DNA of 64,000 nucleotides from Bacillota bacterium. Its GTDB lineage: Bacteria; Bacillota; Sulfobacillia; JAJYWN01. Position 1 is the stretch's first letter. Every line of letters starts with the position of its first letter. The position numbers and the translations under genes are program-made. The stretch covers positions 25,448 through 89,447 of the forward strand of contig JAJYWN010000010.1 in NCBI GenBank assembly GCA_021791495.1, written 5' to 3'. The notes beneath the pieces were generated by a model. It did not search any database and was not told the origin of the DNA. It saw only the letters and a list, made by a program, of their open reading frames with translations. Positions 1-7,662 of the stretch are shown piece by piece.

Positions 1-97
1 CGACGGCCGTCTCGCCCAGGCGGACTCCGCCCCCCCGCGTCAGTGCCGTTCCGATCTTGGCCGCCGCCGCCTCCCAGGCCCGTCTAGCTCCGCTCAA
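1..97 (-). CDS. Truncated start of a gene coupled to the AAA ATPase (unknown product)
   Basis: On the minus strand a TTG codon at 97-95 overlaps the TGA stop of the upstream ATPase (TTGA, 4-base overlap) and opens a frame that stays free of stops to the window edge (about 32 codons). A GGAGGAGG tract lies about 13 bases before it. The visible residues are Ala/Arg/Gly rich and do not identify a family. By analogy with BchI/BchD or MoxR/VWA pairs, a von Willebrand A domain partner would be expected here, but that is inference only. Confidence 0.4.
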   Translation of the reverse strand, partial: MSGARRAWEAAAAKIGTALTRGGGVRLGETAV

Positions 98-2250
98 CGG
101 TGGAACAGTTCCTCCTCCGTACGGACCAAGTTCTCGGGACTTAAGGCCGACAGGGGACGGGCCACGTGCGGTGGCACCTCCACACGGTATTCCAAGGGAT
201 TGGCGATGCCTCCGCCCCCCCAGACCCCGCTTTCGGGGCCGGCGTGGCCACCGGCGCCCGGGACCGGAACCGGGACGGGTTCATCGATGTTCCGGCCGGG
301 CCCCGGATCGGCCGGTTTTCCCGCCAGGTTGCGGGACGGCACCGTGCCGGGCATGGGCGCAAGTGTGGGCAGGCGGCTGGGGTCCTTGATGCGCGGGGGT
401 TCGCAGGAAACACCCGGAACAGCGGTGTTCACGCTGGCCCGACCGGCGGGCCCCGACGGGTCCTGGGGCCGGCCGGCGATCCATTCTCTGAACCTATGGA
501 AAAGGTGACTCCAGTCGAAGGGTCGTTCGTTTGTGGTGGACCCAGCCTCCGGTGGCATGCCGGTTTGGGCCTGGGGCGAAGCGGATGCGGCCCCGCCGGT
601 TGCGCCGGCCTCGGCGGCCACACCAACCCCGCCGGCAGCCTGCGCTGGACTCGCCTGCCGAGAGGCGACGGTCCCGGATGACTGAGGCGCCGCGGCCTTT
701 CCCGGCCCTTTCATGACACCGGGCACACTGGTCAAGGCCTCCTTGGCGTTGGCCGCCGCATTTCCGCCCGTGGCGCCCGCAGTGTTCTCTGCTCCCGTAG
801 CCGCAATTCCGCTGCCCTCCGCGCCCTCGGCTCCTTCGGCTGTCTCCTCATCCGCGCCCGCCCGCTCCTCGGCGTCGCGGTTACGGCGGTCCGCCCTGGA
901 ACGGATCTTCTCGCCGATGTGGTCGGTGATGCGGGCCAGAGTGTTTGTTTCCACACGGTGCTGAAAGGCCAGGGGAACGATGAAAGCGATGTCGTCGTAA
1001 CTCACGCGTTCCCGGCGGTCCAGGGCGGCACAGGCCCGCGAACCGTGGAACACCGCCTCGATGGCGCGAAGGCTCTCCAAGCCGAAGTCCACGTAGAGCC
1101 GGGCCAGGAAATCCTGCATCGGCCGGGAGAGACGCACGCGCGCCAAGGATTGAGCGCGGCTCTCTTCGATCACGTCGGCACTGCCGGCGTCCACTTCCGA
1201 CACCGTCACGGTGGCCCCCGCGACCACCGCCCCGGCCCCCCCGGCCGCCACCATGGTCCCCGCGGCCGCCGCCCCGGCCCCCGCAACCACCGCCTCTGCT
1301 TCCGCCGCGGACGAACTGGATGTCGCCGCGGGGGCGGCACCGGCAGCACCGGCGGCACCGGCAGCACCGGCGGCACCGGCAGCACCGGCGGCACCGGCAG
1401 CAAAACCGAGGGCCGGGCCCGCCAAAACGACGGTCGAAGTGGTGACGGAGGTTCCTACTGAGGTGACCGTCGCGGTGGTGGCTGGGGTGACCGTCAGGCC
1501 GGCGCTGGGGCCGGCCGTCACTCCCTGTCCTACCGTCTCGGCCTGGGCCAATATCCGCCGCACCGTGTCCACTTCCGACGGTCGCGACACCGTGACCACG
1601 AAATCGAAGCGGTCCGATAGCTGCCGCCGGATGGTCTCCAGGGGACCGGGGTCCTCATCAGGATTACTGGCGGCCCAAACCGATACGTTCACGGGCATCT
1701 CCACCGTGGGCAGGCCCGACTCCTCGATCTGGATCCGTCCCGGCTTGGTGCCCATGACGTCCAACAGAATGTCGGCCAGCTCCGGCGACGTGTCGGCCAG
1801 CCGGTTGATCTCATCCACGAAGATGATGCCCCGGTGCGCCTGGGCGATGGTCCCGGGCAGAAGCGCCGCCACCGGGTTTGACGGGTCGGAAATGCGGGCC
1901 AGATCGATAGTGCCCACCACCGTGCCCGTCTTAGCCGAGTGGGAAATTTCAAGGAACGGGAGGGGCACTTCCTCCACACCTAGCGCGGCCACTTCCGCCG
2001 CGCCCAGCCCGACATGGGCCGGGCAGTGCGGCCGCTGGGGGTCGCAGTTACATAGGCAACCCTTGATGCGTTTGATCCGCGGGAACAAGCTCCGCGCACT
2101 GCGCAAGATGGTGGTCTTCCCGGTCCCGCGCAGCCCCTCTACGTGCAGGTGGAGCGGAACCCCGGCCAGGGTGGAGAGGACGGAGGCTTCGATGGCCCGG
2201 AAGAGTGCGGAGTTCCCCTGGTGGCGGATCAGGCGGCTGTAGGGCTTCAA
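94..2250 (-). CDS. AAA+ ATPase of the magnesium-chelatase (ChlI/BchI) / MoxR-like group
   Basis: Start chosen as TTG at 2250 because GGAGG sits 6 bases before it; a longer frame upstream has no such signal. The predicted protein has 718 residues. The N-terminal half is the ATPase: Walker A GLRGTGKT at about 39-46, Walker B IIFVDE at 142-147, and sensor-type NPDED near 197-201. A Cys/His patch (C65, C67, C69, H75, C76) follows Walker A and may bind metal or an Fe-S cluster. After about residue 240 come Ala/Thr/Val-rich and GAA-repeat linkers, a chelatase-like lid helix region, and a Pro/Gly-rich tail of about 200 residues. BchI-type enzymes remodel a metallated or cofactor-containing target with a VWA partner. 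The coupled downstream frame at 97 may be that partner. The family call is solid, the target is unknown. Confidence 0.75.
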   Translation of the reverse strand: MKPYSRLIRHQGNSALFRAIEASVLSTLAGVPLHLHVEGLRGTGKTTILRSARSLFPRIKRIKGCLCNCDPQRPHCPAHVGLGAAEVAALGVEEVPLPFLEISHSAKTGTVVGTIDLARISDPSNPVAALLPGTIAQAHRGIIFVDEINRLADTSPELADILLDVMGTKPGRIQIEESGLPTVEMPVNVSVWAASNPDEDPGPLETIRRQLSDRFDFVVTVSRPSEVDTVRRILAQAETVGQGVTAGPSAGLTVTPATTATVTSVGTSVTTSTVVLAGPALGFAAGAAGAAGAAGAAGAAGAAGAAPAATSSSSAAEAEAVVAGAGAAAAGTMVAAGGAGAVVAGATVTVSEVDAGSADVIEESRAQSLARVRLSRPMQDFLARLYVDFGLESLRAIEAVFHGSRACAALDRRERVSYDDIAFIVPLAFQHRVETNTLARITDHIGEKIRSRADRRNRDAEERAGADEETAEGAEGAEGSGIAATGAENTAGATGGNAAANAKEALTSVPGVMKGPGKAAAPQSSGTVASRQASPAQAAGGVGVAAEAGATGGAASASPQAQTGMPPEAGSTTNERPFDWSHLFHRFREWIAGRPQDPSGPAGRASVNTAVPGVSCEPPRIKDPSRLPTLAPMPGTVPSRNLAGKPADPGPGRNIDEPVPVPVPGAGGHAGPESGVWGGGGIANPLEYRVEVPPHVARPLSALSPENLVRTEEELFHR

Positions 2251-2261
2251 ACAGATTCCTC

Positions 2262-2317
2262 CCGCTCGTGGCAGGCGGCCGGACGCCGTCGCCCGACGGT
2301 GACGCCGCCGCGAGCGG
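2262..2317 (-). other. Nested hairpin just upstream of the ATPase ribosome binding site
   Basis: Three nested perfect arms can pair: CCGCTCG (2262-2268) with CGAGCGG (2311-2317), GGCGGC with GCCGCC inside it, and CCGTC with GACGG around a 4-base loop at the tip. On the minus strand this lies between the DUF456-like gene and the Shine-Dalgarno of the ATPase. It may be a terminator (there is no clear U tract) or a translation-modulating leader. Confidence 0.4.
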
Positions 2318-2393
2318 AGGGGCCGGCCAGCCATACGTGTAGCTTGTCCGCCGGCCCCACCCTTGATGCCGCCTGAACCGGCGAAAGCACTTC

Positions 2394-2867
2394 TCAGGCG
2401 CCAGCGGCGATAGCCGTGACTAGGCTGAACGAAGCGATGACGATCGACGCCACGACCCGGACGGCGTATCCGGCCAAGACCAAGCCCAGACCGTAGATGC
2501 CCTTCATCATGCGGCGGGCCGGTTCGAAGCCGATGACGATCTGCCACAGCAGGTAGCCGAGGAGCGCCCCGGTGACGAGGCTGGTGAAAGTGAGCGCGGC
2601 CAACCCGCCGCCCACCACGCCGGGGTCCATGACCCGCCGCGCCACCGCGCCCGCAAAAGCCTTGCTGCGCAAATAGGCCTCGGCTCCCACCGCGGCTAGG
2701 GCCGTGGCGCCGGTGGCGATCATTCCTGCCATCCGGATGCTTTCGGCGCCGGGCAGAAACAGAAAGAGGAAGTAGGCTCCGGCCAGCGTTATCCAAAGCC
2801 CCACCCGGCCGGCCAGGATGGAGACTAACACTCCGGCGATAATGAGGATGGCTGCCAAGGCTAACAC
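2394..2867 (-). CDS. Small multi-helix membrane protein, DUF456-like
   Basis: About 157 residues if GTG at 2867 is used; an ATG at 2912 in the same frame is the alternative, and neither has a strong Shine-Dalgarno. The protein is almost wholly hydrophobic: an N-terminal helix, a Gly-rich turn (SILAGRVGLW), then three to four further helices with a Lys/Arg-containing loop in the middle. This pattern resembles the DUF456 family, which has no settled function. It lies 143 bases upstream of the ATPase on the same strand, so it may share a transcript, with the hairpin at 2262-2317 between them. Confidence 0.55.
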   Translation of the reverse strand: MLALAAILIIAGVLVSILAGRVGLWITLAGAYFLFLFLPGAESIRMAGMIATGATALAAVGAEAYLRSKAFAGAVARRVMDPGVVGGGLAALTFTSLVTGALLGYLLWQIVIGFEPARRMMKGIYGLGLVLAGYAVRVVASIVIASFSLVTAIAAGA

Positions 2868-2989
2868 TGGTTCTTCACACGCCTCATTATTGTCCCGTTG
2901 GGCGCCGTCCATGCGCCGGCCAATCTGAAGGTAGGCCGCCCCGGAGGAGAGAAAACCGTGCCGTGACAAGTTCTGGGGGAGGGGTTTCC

Positions 2990-3646
2990 GTGAAAGTCGA
3001 CACTGCCCCGCGCGGCGGTCAGGACTGGGAGGACCATCTAAGAGCGGTGGCCCGCGAGCGGTCTGGCGGCGCCGACCCGGCCCACGACTACCTTCACGTC
3101 CTCCGCGTGACGGCGAACGCCCGCCGCATCGCGACGGCCGAGGGCGCCGACGAGGATGTCGTGGTCCCCGCCGCGCTGCTGCACGAGATCTTCAACTACC
3201 CGAAAGACCACCCGCTGTCGCACCTGTCTGGTGACAAATGCGCTGAGGAAGCGGCCGCGGTCCTGGCCGGGGAGGGTTGGGCGGCCGAGCGTGTGGAGGC
3301 TGTGGCCTACTGTATCCGCGTCCACAGCTTTTCGCGGGGTATCGTGCCGGTGACCCTTGAAGGTCAGGTCGTGCAGGATGCCGACCGCCTGGACGCCATC
3401 GGCGCCGTGGGTGTGGCCCGCTGCTTCTCCACCGGAGCCAGCTTGGGCCGTCCCTTCTACCAGCTAGAGGACCCTTTCTGCCGGAGGCGGCCGCCGGACG
3501 ACAAGGAGTGGACCGTGGACCACTTTTACCGCAAACTACTGCACATCCCCGAAACTCTTCACACGGCAACGGCACATCGGCTGGCTGAGGAGCGAATGAT
3601 TTGGATGAAAGGCTTTCTGGCACAGTTCGAACGGGAGATGGACTGA
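2990..3646 (+). CDS. HD-domain metal-dependent phosphohydrolase
   Basis: GTG at 2990 is preceded by GGGGAGGGG at 6 bases, so I prefer it to the in-frame ATG-less start further upstream. The 218-residue protein has the HD superfamily layout: a first His in AHDYLHVLRV, the metal pair HE in LLHEIF (the usual HD is replaced by HE), a further His in RVHSFSRG, and the distal Asp in QDADRLDAIGA. It most resembles the YedJ/YpgQ-type small HD hydrolases, which act on nucleotides or phosphorylated small molecules. The substrate is not predictable. It is divergent from the membrane protein at 2867. Confidence 0.8.
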   Translation: MKVDTAPRGGQDWEDHLRAVARERSGGADPAHDYLHVLRVTANARRIATAEGADEDVVVPAALLHEIFNYPKDHPLSHLSGDKCAEEAAAVLAGEGWAAERVEAVAYCIRVHSFSRGIVPVTLEGQVVQDADRLDAIGAVGVARCFSTGASLGRPFYQLEDPFCRRRPPDDKEWTVDHFYRKLLHIPETLHTATAHRLAEERMIWMKGFLAQFEREMD

Positions 3647-3666
3647 CACCGGAAGGCAGGATCAGC

Positions 3667-3704
3667 GCCGACAGCCGCCGGTGCCGCCGACAGCCGCCGG
3701 TGCC
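3667..3704. repeat. Two perfect tandem copies of a 19-bp GC-rich unit
   Basis: The unit starts GCCGACAGCC and ends GGTGCC; two copies abut, followed by a partial third-like ACCGGTGCCGCC. It lies in the 140-base gap between the HD hydrolase stop and the PrcB-like gene and could form strong secondary structure in the leader of the latter. Confidence 0.8.
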
Positions 3705-3787
3705 ACCGGTGCCGCCGGAGCCGCAGGCCGAATAGCGAGGAACCGGCCTCTCCCCTTCCCCGTCTAAGCGGATGGAGGTGCTCGGTA

Positions 3788-4324
3788 GTGAAAAGACTGA
3801 TAGCACTCTTACTCGTTCTCTTCGTCGCCGCCACCGCTGCCGGCTACGTCGCTTATACAGCCCTGGCGCGTGCCTCGCTGGCGGAAGCATCCAAGGGTAA
3901 GGTGCCCGACACGACCGGTCCGGACAAGGGTGCCGGCCCGATCGGTGACTCCGGTCCCACCTCGGGGTCGGGTGCCGCGGGTCTTAACGTTCAAAAGATC
4001 GAGACGGTCACGTTGGAGACCGCTCCCGCTGTCATCCAGGACTGGGTGCGCAACAGCCTTCCGTCGAAGTTCGCCGGGTACAGGACGGTGGGGAAGGACC
4101 TTTATCTCCTGGTGACGGCCGGTCCGCAGCCTACCACCGGCTACGGGGTGACGTTAGTCAGCGCCGGGGAGTCCAACGGCCGGTTGGAAGTGGTGGTGCG
4201 GTTTACCTCGCCGGCCAAGGGGACCGCGCAGGGCCAGGTCATCACCTACCCCTACGCCCTGGCCAAAGTCCCCGCTTCGACCGCCTTCAAGACCGTGGAG
4301 TTCGTGGAGGAAAAGCCGCGGTAA
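3788..4324 (+). CDS. Exported protein with C-terminal PrcB-like domain
   Basis: GTG start with GGAGGTG 8 bases upstream. The protein has 178 residues: a Lys/Arg N-terminus and hydrophobic signal/anchor helix (about residues 5-28), a Gly/Pro/Ser-rich linker to about 60, then a beta-rich domain. Hallmarks of the PrcB C-terminal family are visible: a Gly-rich VTAGPQPTTGYGV segment and a late QVITYPYALAKVP segment. PrcB-type domains accompany surface proteases and may bind or protect a protease partner, but no protease is adjacent here. Probably membrane-tethered outside the cell. Confidence 0.65.
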   Translation: MKRLIALLLVLFVAATAAGYVAYTALARASLAEASKGKVPDTTGPDKGAGPIGDSGPTSGSGAAGLNVQKIETVTLETAPAVIQDWVRNSLPSKFAGYRTVGKDLYLLVTAGPQPTTGYGVTLVSAGESNGRLEVVVRFTSPAKGTAQGQVITYPYALAKVPASTAFKTVEFVEEKPR

Positions 4325-4335
4325 TCGCAGTCAGG

Positions 4336-5124
4336 TCAGGCGCCGGCCCGTTTGACTCCCGGCTCGACTCCGGGCTTGACCCCGACCATCAGCCTGGTGA
4401 CCAGACCGAACCGCCCGTCCGTGATGGCAAAGGCCTCCTTCTGTGCCGGCCCCGCGCCGGCCAGAAGTGAACGCAGCTCCGCCACCCGGTCGGGCGGTGT
4501 CTTTGAGCGGGCCACCCAATCGTCGAATTCAAGGGGCAACGTCCAGGTGCGGACCACCCGGAAGTCAAGCCCGGCGGCGTGACAGAAACCCTCCCATTCA
4601 CCCTCGGACCATTCCTTGACGTGCGAAGGGTCGCGGAGCCGCTCGACGTGGTTGATCCACTGGTCCAGCTCGCCGTTTTCCGGGGCGGTGTTATCCACCA
4701 CCACCAACCGGCCGCCAGGGCGCAGCGTCCGGGCCATTTCGCCCACAGCCACCTTTGGCCGGCGGAAATGGTGGGCGGTGTAGCGGCAGGCCACGATGTC
4801 GAAGGACCCGTCAGGGAAAGGAAGCTCCTCGGCGTTGGCGACCTCGGCCGTGAAATTGGCCAGCCCCGACTGCCCCGCGTTGCGGCGGGCCGCCTCCACC
4901 ATGGCCGGCGTGACATCGATGCCCACCACCCGGCGGACCAGCGGTGCCAAAGCGAAGGCCGTGTAACCCGCCGCCGTCCCTACATCTAGGGCGTCCTCGT
5001 CCGACCGGGGGGCCGCCGCCTCCACCAGCCAGCGCAGGTCCTCGCCGTCACTGAAGATGGCGCTCGCCGTGTAAGCTTCGGCAGCTTGCCCAAACTGCTT
5101 CTTCGTACGACCGTACTCAGCCAC
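4336..5124 (-). CDS. Class I SAM-dependent methyltransferase, UbiE/Methyltransf_11 type
   Basis: GTG at 5124 is chosen because GGAGG lies 8 bases before it; two ATGs upstream in frame (5154, 5142) lack a site. About 262 residues. Motif I is LDVGTAAGYTAFALAP, the acidic end of strand 2 is VVGIDVT, motif II/III are seen as SFDIVACRYTAHHF and LRPGGRLVVVDN. This is the layout of small-molecule methyltransferases such as UbiE/MenG relatives. The substrate cannot be told from sequence. A short Gly/Pro tail (VKPGVEPGVKRAGA) ends the protein. Confidence 0.8.
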   Translation of the reverse strand: MAEYGRTKKQFGQAAEAYTASAIFSDGEDLRWLVEAAAPRSDEDALDVGTAAGYTAFALAPLVRRVVGIDVTPAMVEAARRNAGQSGLANFTAEVANAEELPFPDGSFDIVACRYTAHHFRRPKVAVGEMARTLRPGGRLVVVDNTAPENGELDQWINHVERLRDPSHVKEWSEGEWEGFCHAAGLDFRVVRTWTLPLEFDDWVARSKTPPDRVAELRSLLAGAGPAQKEAFAITDGRFGLVTRLMVGVKPGVEPGVKRAGA

Positions 5125-5205
5125 ATTCTGGACCTCCAACATGAGGTTAAGCAAAGGCGCCGGGTGAGGGCCACCCGACGCCCAGCATCAGTTCCAGTGC
5201 ACTGT

Positions 5206-6384
5206 CTAGCGGCGTTTCTTGCCGCCCTTGCCACCTTTGGCGCCGCTCTTCTTGGCGCTCTTCTTCCCGCCTCCCGCGGCCCGCGCTGCGCCGGTACCAC
5301 CACCGGCTGCGCCACCACGTCCGGCTCTGCCCATGCCACCGTTGTCGCTTTCCTCGCCGGATCCGGCCAGAGCCGCGGCCGATTGCACATTGGATGCGCC
5401 GGCACCCGCCGTCGCCAAACCGGCCGACCGCGCCTGACGTGCCAGCCTGGCTTCGCGGGCCGTCTTGGCGGCTTCTTCCTTCTTCGCTCCGGCCTGGCGT
5501 GACTCGTGGTTCCTCCACATTAGCCAAATCGGGCTGGCGATGAAGATACTCGAGTATCCGCCCGAGACGATGCCCACCAAGAGGGCCAGGTTGAAGTTAC
5601 GGATGGTGGGTCCGCCCAGGACGAACAAAGCCAACACGGCGATGATGACCGTGGCCATGGTGTTGATGGACCGCATCATAGTCTCAGTGATACTGCGGTT
5701 TACCAGATGCCTGGGATCCTCTTTCCTGGACAGCCGCAGGTTCTCACGGATGCGGTCGTAGATCACGATGGTGTCATTGATCGAGTAACCAAGGATGGTG
5801 AGGATAGCGGCGATGAAGGCGCTGTCGATCTCCAACCGGAAGATGACGAAGACCGCGATGGTGAGGAAGACGTCATGTAGCAGGGCGATGATGCCGGCCA
5901 CAGCGAACCGTATCTCAAAGCGGATGGTGATGTAAAGCAGCATGCCGATGGACGCCAGGACTACGGCGATGATCGCCGACCTTACCAGATCTTTCCCTAT
6001 AACCGGGTCCACGGACTCGATGCGGTTGGTCTGGAAACTGCCCAGGGACTTCTGAATCGCGGCGTTGACGTCGCGCCGCTGCGCGTCACTCATCGGTTTG
6101 GTACGGATAAGCACACTCTTCTCGTCCTGGCCGGCCAACTGAATGACGCTGTCCCCGTAGCCTGTCGGGACTAGGGCATTCCGGACCTCGCCGGTGGTGA
6201 CGGCCTTATCGAAATGCAGGTCCATAATGGCGCCACCGGTGAAGTCGATGCCCTTCTTCAGCCCGAAACCCGGTACAAAGAGGAGCACCAGGCCGAGCAG
6301 GATGATAGCGACGGAGACACCCCAAGTGTACTTGAAGGCCCCCATGAAGTCGAAGATTCGGCGTTCCTTTGGTTGCTCCAGCAC
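5206..6384 (-). CDS. secF: Protein translocase subunit SecF with long basic tail
   Basis: GTG at 6384 follows GGGGGGAG at 5 bases. Residues 1 to about 290 form a complete SecF: first helix, the periplasmic-type P1 domain with FTGGAIMDLHF, and the five-helix core with GYSINDTIVIYDRIREN, the RND-like signature. SecDF uses proton or sodium flow to help preproteins leave the SecYEG channel. The last 100 or so residues are unusual: a low-complexity Ala/Gly/Ser/Lys tail ending GGKGGKKRR, predicted to be cytoplasmic and disordered. The gene is 13 bases downstream of secD in the same operon. Confidence 0.93.
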   Translation of the reverse strand: MLEQPKERRIFDFMGAFKYTWGVSVAIILLGLVLLFVPGFGLKKGIDFTGGAIMDLHFDKAVTTGEVRNALVPTGYGDSVIQLAGQDEKSVLIRTKPMSDAQRRDVNAAIQKSLGSFQTNRIESVDPVIGKDLVRSAIIAVVLASIGMLLYITIRFEIRFAVAGIIALLHDVFLTIAVFVIFRLEIDSAFIAAILTILGYSINDTIVIYDRIRENLRLSRKEDPRHLVNRSITETMMRSINTMATVIIAVLALFVLGGPTIRNFNLALLVGIVSGGYSSIFIASPIWLMWRNHESRQAGAKKEEAAKTAREARLARQARSAGLATAGAGASNVQSAAALAGSGEESDNGGMGRAGRGGAAGGGTGAARAAGGGKKSAKKSGAKGGKGGKKRR

Positions 6385-6397
6385 GGTGTCTCCCCCC

Positions 6398-7609
6398 TTA
6401 TACCCCAAAGAATACTCTGGCGTTCTGCATCAGCCGGGCTCCCACCATGCGCATCAGCACCCATCTGGTGATGACCACAGCCGTCAGCATGGAGATGATG
6501 ATGCCGAGGCTCAGGGTCACGGCGAACCCGCGGATCGGTCCGGTGCCGTAGAAGTACAGTACCACGCCGGCGATGATGGTCGTCAGGTTGGCGTCAACGA
6601 TGGTGCGCATGGCTTCATTGGTGCCCACCACCACGGCCGACCTCGGAGTCAGCCCTTTGCGAAGCTCTTCCTTGATGCGCTCGTAGATGAGAACGTTGGC
6701 GTCCACGGCCATGCCGATCGAGAGAATAAAGCCGGCGATGCCCGGCAGGGTCAGGGTAGCCCGCAGGGATACCAGAGCCACGATCATCAGGAACGCGTAA
6801 ATCGCCAAGGCGAAATCGGCCACGCCGCCCGCCAGGCGATAGAACGGCAGAAGGTACAACACGACCAGAACCGCGCCGACCAAACCGGCCTTCAGACTCG
6901 ACTGGATGGAGTCGGCACCCAGGGTCGCGCTGACGGTGCGGTTCTCGACGACGTTGAGTTTGACCGGAAGGGCGCCCGAATTGAGGATGATGGCGACGTT
7001 TTGGGCGTCCTTAAAAGACTCGTAAGGCGAGATCTGGGCGCTGCCGCTATCGATCTCCTCGCGGACGCTGGGGTTCTGCACCAACTCACCATCGAGGTAG
7101 ATGCCGATGTTCTGGCCCACCAACCGCTTGGTCGCTTCGGCGAACTTCTTGGCCCCCGCATCATTGAACTGCAGTGATACGGTGTTCTCGCCGTTTTGAA
7201 TCACGGCGTCGGCTTTCTTCAGATCGGCGCCGGTGACGATCACCTTGCCGTCCGGGTCCTTGAACTCCAGTAGAGCCGTGCGTCCGATAGTTTCGATGGC
7301 CTTGTCCGGGTCTTTCTCTCCGGCAAGCTCGACGATGATCCGGCGCGCGCCCTGCCGCTGGACCACGGGTTCCTTGATGCCCAGCTTATTAACGCGTAAG
7401 TTGATGATGTCGGTGGCTTTCTTCATGGCCTCGTCGTTGACCGGCGCCTGAGGGGTGTCGACCGCTTCCAGGACCACGTGGATGCCGCCCTGAAGGTCAA
7501 GGCCCAAGTTCAGCATCTTATACAAGGGCTTTACGGCGAGGAAGTAAGTGAAAAGACCGGCCACGACGGCGACAAAAACCAGGAGCCAAGCCAGATTCCG
7601 GTTGGGCAC
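6398..7609 (-). CDS. secD: Protein translocase subunit SecD
   Basis: GTG at 7609 with AAGGAGGAG upstream. The 403-residue protein has a first helix, the SecD signature LGLDLQGGIHVVLE, the P1/P4 exported domains, and a C-terminal five-helix bundle with IGMAVDANVLIYERIKEELR, the conserved Asp-containing helix of proton-driven SecDF. Length is typical of short Bacillota SecD. It is followed by secF and is driven by the sigma-A promoter at 7633-7662, giving a leader of only about 17 bases. Confidence 0.95.
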   Translation of the reverse strand: MPNRNLAWLLVFVAVVAGLFTYFLAVKPLYKMLNLGLDLQGGIHVVLEAVDTPQAPVNDEAMKKATDIINLRVNKLGIKEPVVQRQGARRIIVELAGEKDPDKAIETIGRTALLEFKDPDGKVIVTGADLKKADAVIQNGENTVSLQFNDAGAKKFAEATKRLVGQNIGIYLDGELVQNPSVREEIDSGSAQISPYESFKDAQNVAIILNSGALPVKLNVVENRTVSATLGADSIQSSLKAGLVGAVLVVLYLLPFYRLAGGVADFALAIYAFLMIVALVSLRATLTLPGIAGFILSIGMAVDANVLIYERIKEELRKGLTPRSAVVVGTNEAMRTIVDANLTTIIAGVVLYFYGTGPIRGFAVTLSLGIIISMLTAVVITRWVLMRMVGARLMQNARVFFGV

Positions 7610-7632
7610 GGCAACTCCTCCTTAACAGCGTA

Positions 7633-7662
7633 ATTATATCGGCGGCGGAAAAAGCTTGTCAA
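7633..7662 (-). promoter_or_regulatory. Sigma-A type promoter of secDF
   Basis: On the minus strand a perfect -35 TTGACA (7662-7657) and a perfect -10 TATAAT (7638-7633) are 18 bases apart. The predicted start site is near 7626, immediately before the AAGGAGGAG of secD. The -35 overlaps the last codons of the neighbouring transporter gene. Confidence 0.85.

Noticed and set aside
1330..1400. Tandem GCACCGGCG-type repeats taken for a CRISPR or minisatellite
   Set aside because: No spacers; they code for the GAA linker of the ATPase in frame.
2251..2796. Upstream extension of the ATPase frame to 2796
   Set aside because: It lacks a Shine-Dalgarno, overlaps the membrane protein gene in another frame, and the TTG at 2250 has a perfect site.
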